From Streptomyces hyaluromycini (GTDB lineage: Bacteria > Actinomycetota > Actinomycetes > Streptomycetales > Streptomycetaceae), in the NCBI RefSeq assembly GCF_002217755.1, contig NZ_BCFL01000035.1:62001-126000 (forward strand): a DNA stretch of 64,000 nucleotides, read 5' to 3'. Within the stretch, counting starts at the first letter, position 1; the number at the start of each line of letters is the position of its first letter. The translations under genes and the position numbers were made by a program. Below the pieces are notes generated by a model. It ran no database searches, was not told the DNA's origin, and worked only from the letters and a program-made list of their open reading frames with translations. Positions 61,667 through 64,000 of the stretch are shown in pieces.

Positions 61667-62866
61667 CTATGCGGCGGCCCTTGCACCGGCCCGGTCAGGC
61701 GCGGTGGCCAGGCGGCGCTTGCGCTTGGGCATGCCGAAGGTCGGGTGGACGATGCTCCACCCGGCTCCCTTAAGCACGCCGGACTTGAGCCGCGCGGCGC
61801 TCCGGCCGCCCAGGTACCAGGACTTCGACTGGGCGTCCCTGTCCACCATCTGGAAGATCGCGTCCCGCCGCCCGAGGCTGATGTGGTTGCCGTGGTACTT
61901 GAGCCCGGTGGTCGGGACCTCGCTGCCCGTCAGGCGCGCGATGATCGCGGCGGTCGCCTGCATGTTGGTGTAGCCGGCCGAGGCGCAGGACATCGGCAGC
62001 GGCCGGCCGTTCTCGCCGATCGCATAGGCGCAGTCACCGGCGGCATAAACGTCCGGGTGCGAGACCGAGCGCATGGTGCGGTCGACGACGATCTGGCCGG
62101 TCTCGGCGACCTCCAGGCCGCTGGCGGCCGCGATGGGGTGCACGGCGAACCCGGCCGACCACACGGTCACGTGGGCCGGGATGGTCGTACCGTCGGCGGC
62201 GATCGCCCGTGTCGGCTCGACGGCTTCGATGCTGGTGTGCTCGTGGACGGTGATGCCGAGCCGGTCGAAGGCATGGCGCAGGTGACGGCGGGCCTTCGGT
62301 GAGAGCCAGGCGCCCAGCTGGCCGCGGGCGGCGAGCGCGACCGAGAGGTCGGGCCGGGACTCGGCGAACTCGGTGGCGGTCTCGATGCCGGTCAGCCCCT
62401 CACCGACGACCAGCACAGTGCCGCCCTCGCCCAGACCGACCAGGCGCTCGCGCAGACGCAGCGCCGAGGACCGGCCGGTCACATCGAAGGCGTACTCGGC
62501 CACGCCAGGGACGCCATGGTCGGCTACAGAGCTGCCGAGCGCGTACAGAAGCGTGTCGTACGCGAGTTCGCCGTCGCCGTTCTCGCCGTTCTCGCCGGTC
62601 ACGGCGACGGTCCTGCGCTCGGGGTCGACCCCGGTGACGCGCGCCAGGCGCAGCCGCACCCCGGTGCCCGCGAATATGTCGGCGAGCTTGCGGAACGCGA
62701 CATCCTGGCCGATCGCGAGCTGGTGGAGCCGCATCCGCTCGACGAAGTCGGGCACGGCGTTGACGACGGTGATCTCGGTGTCAGCGGGGGAGAGCCGGCG
62801 GGCCAGGCTTCCGGCCGCGAAGGCCCCGGCGTATCCGGCGCCGAGTACGACGATGCGGTGCTTCAT
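61667..62866 (-). CDS. NADH dehydrogenase-like FAD-dependent oxidoreductase
   Basis: A 399-residue two-dinucleotide-binding flavoprotein starting at the ATG of MKHRIVVLGAGYAGAFAAG (FAD site). The NAD(P) site is VLVVGEGLTGIETATEFAES, and DVYAAGDCAY is the second FAD motif. It resembles type II NADH dehydrogenases but lacks an obvious C-terminal membrane helix. It is the first gene of an operon with the ECF41 sigma factor and is its likely target. Confidence 0.9.
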   Translation of the reverse strand: MKHRIVVLGAGYAGAFAAGSLARRLSPADTEITVVNAVPDFVERMRLHQLAIGQDVAFRKLADIFAGTGVRLRLARVTGVDPERRTVAVTGENGENGDGELAYDTLLYALGSSVADHGVPGVAEYAFDVTGRSSALRLRERLVGLGEGGTVLVVGEGLTGIETATEFAESRPDLSVALAARGQLGAWLSPKARRHLRHAFDRLGITVHEHTSIEAVEPTRAIAADGTTIPAHVTVWSAGFAVHPIAAASGLEVAETGQIVVDRTMRSVSHPDVYAAGDCAYAIGENGRPLPMSCASAGYTNMQATAAIIARLTGSEVPTTGLKYHGNHISLGRRDAIFQMVDRDAQSKSWYLGGRSAARLKSGVLKGAGWSIVHPTFGMPKRKRRLATAPDRAGARAAA

Positions 62867-62899
62867 GGCGTTGCTCCTGTCTCGTTCGCGTGCCCCTTG

Positions 62900-62926
62900 A
62901 ACGAGACGGTGCCTCGATTGCTGACA
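62900..62926 (-). promoter_or_regulatory. Candidate ECF41-type promoter with overlapping inverted repeat
   Basis: On the minus strand TGTCAGC (62926-62920) and CGTT (62903-62900) are 16 nt apart. From memory, ECF41 promoters read TGTCACA-N16-CGTC, so both elements are close. An inverted repeat CTCGTTC...GAACGAG (62881-62905) overlaps the -10 end and the start region, a possible operator. The site would drive the oxidoreductase-sigma operon autogenously. Confidence 0.5.
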
Positions 62927-62936
62927 GGAGCCGGGT

Positions 62937-63440
62937 GTGAGGTGGGTCACCGAACTTAGGCGAGCGGCTACCGGCGGCCCCTTCGCTGCCCTCGTCGTCG
63001 AAACCGAGACCGGCCGCATCCGGTCGGCGGGCGTCAACCTCGTCCTGGCCTCCGGGCTCTCCTCCACCCACGCCGAAGTCGTCGCCCTGTCCCTCGCCCA
63101 GATCGGCCACGGCACCTGGGACCTGGGCGCCTCCGGAGGCCCCGCGTTGGAACTCGTCGTCAACTGGCGGACCTGCGTCATGTGCTACGGCGCGGCCATG
63201 TGGTCCGGCGTACGCAGGCTGCTCATCGTCGGCCATGGCCCCGAGGTTGAGGACCTGACCGGCTTCGATGAAGGCCCCATGCGGGAGGACTGGATCGAGC
63301 AGTTCGACCAGCGCGGCATCGAGATCGTCACCGCCGTCCTGCGGGACGAAGCTGTCGACGTCCTGCGGGCTTACGGTGAACGCCCGGACGTTGTGGTCTA
63401 CAACGCACGAGGACGCGGCTTGATCAACGCCCCCGCGTGA
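62937..63440 (+). CDS. Nucleoside/guanine deaminase-like zinc hydrolase
   Basis: A 167-residue protein of the cytidine/guanine deaminase superfamily. The zinc site is HAE in STHAEVVALSLAQ plus the two cysteines in WRTCVMCYGAAMWSG; the tail EIVTAVLRDEAVDVLRAYGE is also usual. The GTG has CAGGAG 6 nt upstream, but the N-terminus is about 20 residues shorter than common homologues, lacking the first helix, so it may be truncated or start differently. It is divergent from the oxidoreductase operon. Confidence 0.8.
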   Translation: MRWVTELRRAATGGPFAALVVETETGRIRSAGVNLVLASGLSSTHAEVVALSLAQIGHGTWDLGASGGPALELVVNWRTCVMCYGAAMWSGVRRLLIVGHGPEVEDLTGFDEGPMREDWIEQFDQRGIEIVTAVLRDEAVDVLRAYGERPDVVVYNARGRGLINAPA

Positions 63441-63496
63441 TCTGGGCGGTGTCGGAGCCGCTCACGCAAAGTCCAATTTGATTCACTTTGATGTTC

Positions 63497-63517
63497 AGCG
63501 AAACGTACTTTCGCTGC
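63497..63517. promoter_or_regulatory. Perfect 8-bp palindrome just before the last gene
   Basis: CAGCGAAA-CGTAC-TTTCGCTG is a perfect inverted repeat ending 2 nt before the ATG at 63520. The surrounding 60 nt are unusually AT-rich for this genome. It is a likely operator for an unseen repressor, or a hairpin that hides the start region, since no ribosome binding site is apparent. Confidence 0.5.
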
Positions 63518-63519
63518 CA

Positions 63520-64000
63520 TGGCTCATGATGAACCCACCCGTGCGGCACGTCTGCTGGACGCCCAGGCCAAGGCCGAGCGGCTCTTCGGGGAGATCGAGG
63601 CACGCGGCCTGGTCGCGCCCGGCGAGGGTGAGCGGGCGGTCAGCGACCGCGTGCGCGACCTGGCGAACGAACTCTTCGGCGCCACCCGTCACTGGCACAA
63701 GCGGATCGTGCGCTCTGGCCCGAACACTTTGGCGCCGTACCGGGAGAACCCACCGGACCGCGTCATCACCGCGGACGACATCGTGTTCGCCGACTTCGGG
63801 CCGATCTTCGAGGCGTACGAGGCCGACTTCGGCCGGACCTTCGTCCTCGGCGACGACCCCGACAAGCACCGCCTCCGCGCCGACCTGCCGAGGATCTTCG
63901 CGGCTGGCAAGCGGTACTTCGCCGAGCACAGCGACATCACCGGGAAGCAGCTGTACGCCGAGGTGGAGCGGCTGGCCGCCGAGGCAGGCTGGGAACTGGG
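63520..64000 (+). CDS. M24 metallopeptidase-family protein (partial, runs off window)
   Basis: The first 160 codons of an Xaa-Pro aminopeptidase-like protein; the 3' end is beyond the window. ANELFGATRHWHKRIVRSGP and ADDIVFADFGPIFEAYEADF carry the pita-bread fold elements, with the two Asp metal ligands normally found around DFG and DxGRTF in the latter stretch. There is no N-terminal creatinase domain. It starts at ATG 63520 without a clear ribosome binding site. Confidence 0.78.

Noticed and set aside
1..64000. CRISPR arrays, rRNA or tRNA genes
   Set aside because: I found no regularly spaced repeats of CRISPR type and no conserved rRNA or tRNA sequence on reading both strands; a dedicated tRNA scan was not possible.

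Overview
The window is Streptomyces-type DNA. It is very GC-rich, uses GTG starts freely, has many 4-14 nt start/stop overlaps, and carries SARP/AfsR regulators, in-frame TTA codons in regulators and pSAM2-style integrative-element genes. I recognise no rRNA, tRNA or CRISPR array.

Region 1 (about 0.3-26.8 kb) is a biosynthetic supercluster with two arms. The left arm (320-8967, minus strand) is one operon: a 116-residue protein with an excellent ribosome binding site, a SPASM radical SAM enzyme, a second radical SAM enzyme, an aldo/keto reductase, two phytanoyl-CoA-type Fe/2-oxoglutarate oxygenases, a P450, a YcaO and a TfuA. YcaO plus TfuA points to backbone thioamidation, but the full set matches no pathway I know, and the small first protein is the obvious candidate substrate or scaffold. 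Next come a 995-residue AfsR-like regulator and a fused alpha-beta glycyl-tRNA synthetase. That bacterial-type enzyme is not the usual actinobacterial form, so it may be a self-resistance copy. The right arm (16197-24434, plus strand) starts with a 33-residue peptide that has a textbook double-glycine leader and a 10-residue core. It is followed by a C39-peptidase ABC exporter, a condensation-domain protein with a degenerate active site, a carrier protein, an adenylation enzyme, a fatty acyl-AMP ligase and a JmjC-type oxygenase. This suggests an acylated, hydroxylated short ribosomal peptide. A PAS-LuxR regulator and a SARP, each with a TTA codon, follow.

Region 2 (about 27-39.8 kb) is a graveyard of mobile DNA. 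It holds a degenerate HNH nuclease, the first 35 codons of a pcaD-like gene, a 5'-truncated LamG surface protein, two adjacent IS5-family elements, a 5'-truncated Hint-nuclease toxin with an intact SUKH immunity gene, and a decayed integrative element (integrase, excisionase, Rep fragment) whose rep gene is broken by an IS110 remnant.

Region 3 (about 40-60 kb) is chromosomal accessory metabolism. It includes an acetolactate synthase, a flavin reductase, two paralogous sets of membrane molybdopterin oxidoreductases and small membrane proteins, two paralogous methyltransferases, a GH15 hydrolase, an APC permease, and an envelope-glycan-like operon (epimerase, GT2, DUF2064, methyltransferase, GT87). 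A response regulator sits beside this operon; its partner kinase has an in-frame stop. A repeated operator, CTTACG-N5-CTKACG, lies upstream of three of these transcription units.

Region 4 (60-64 kb) has an IS remnant, an ECF41/SigJ-type sigma factor with its FAD oxidoreductase partner and a matching ECF promoter, a nucleoside deaminase, and an M24 peptidase-family gene that runs off the end.
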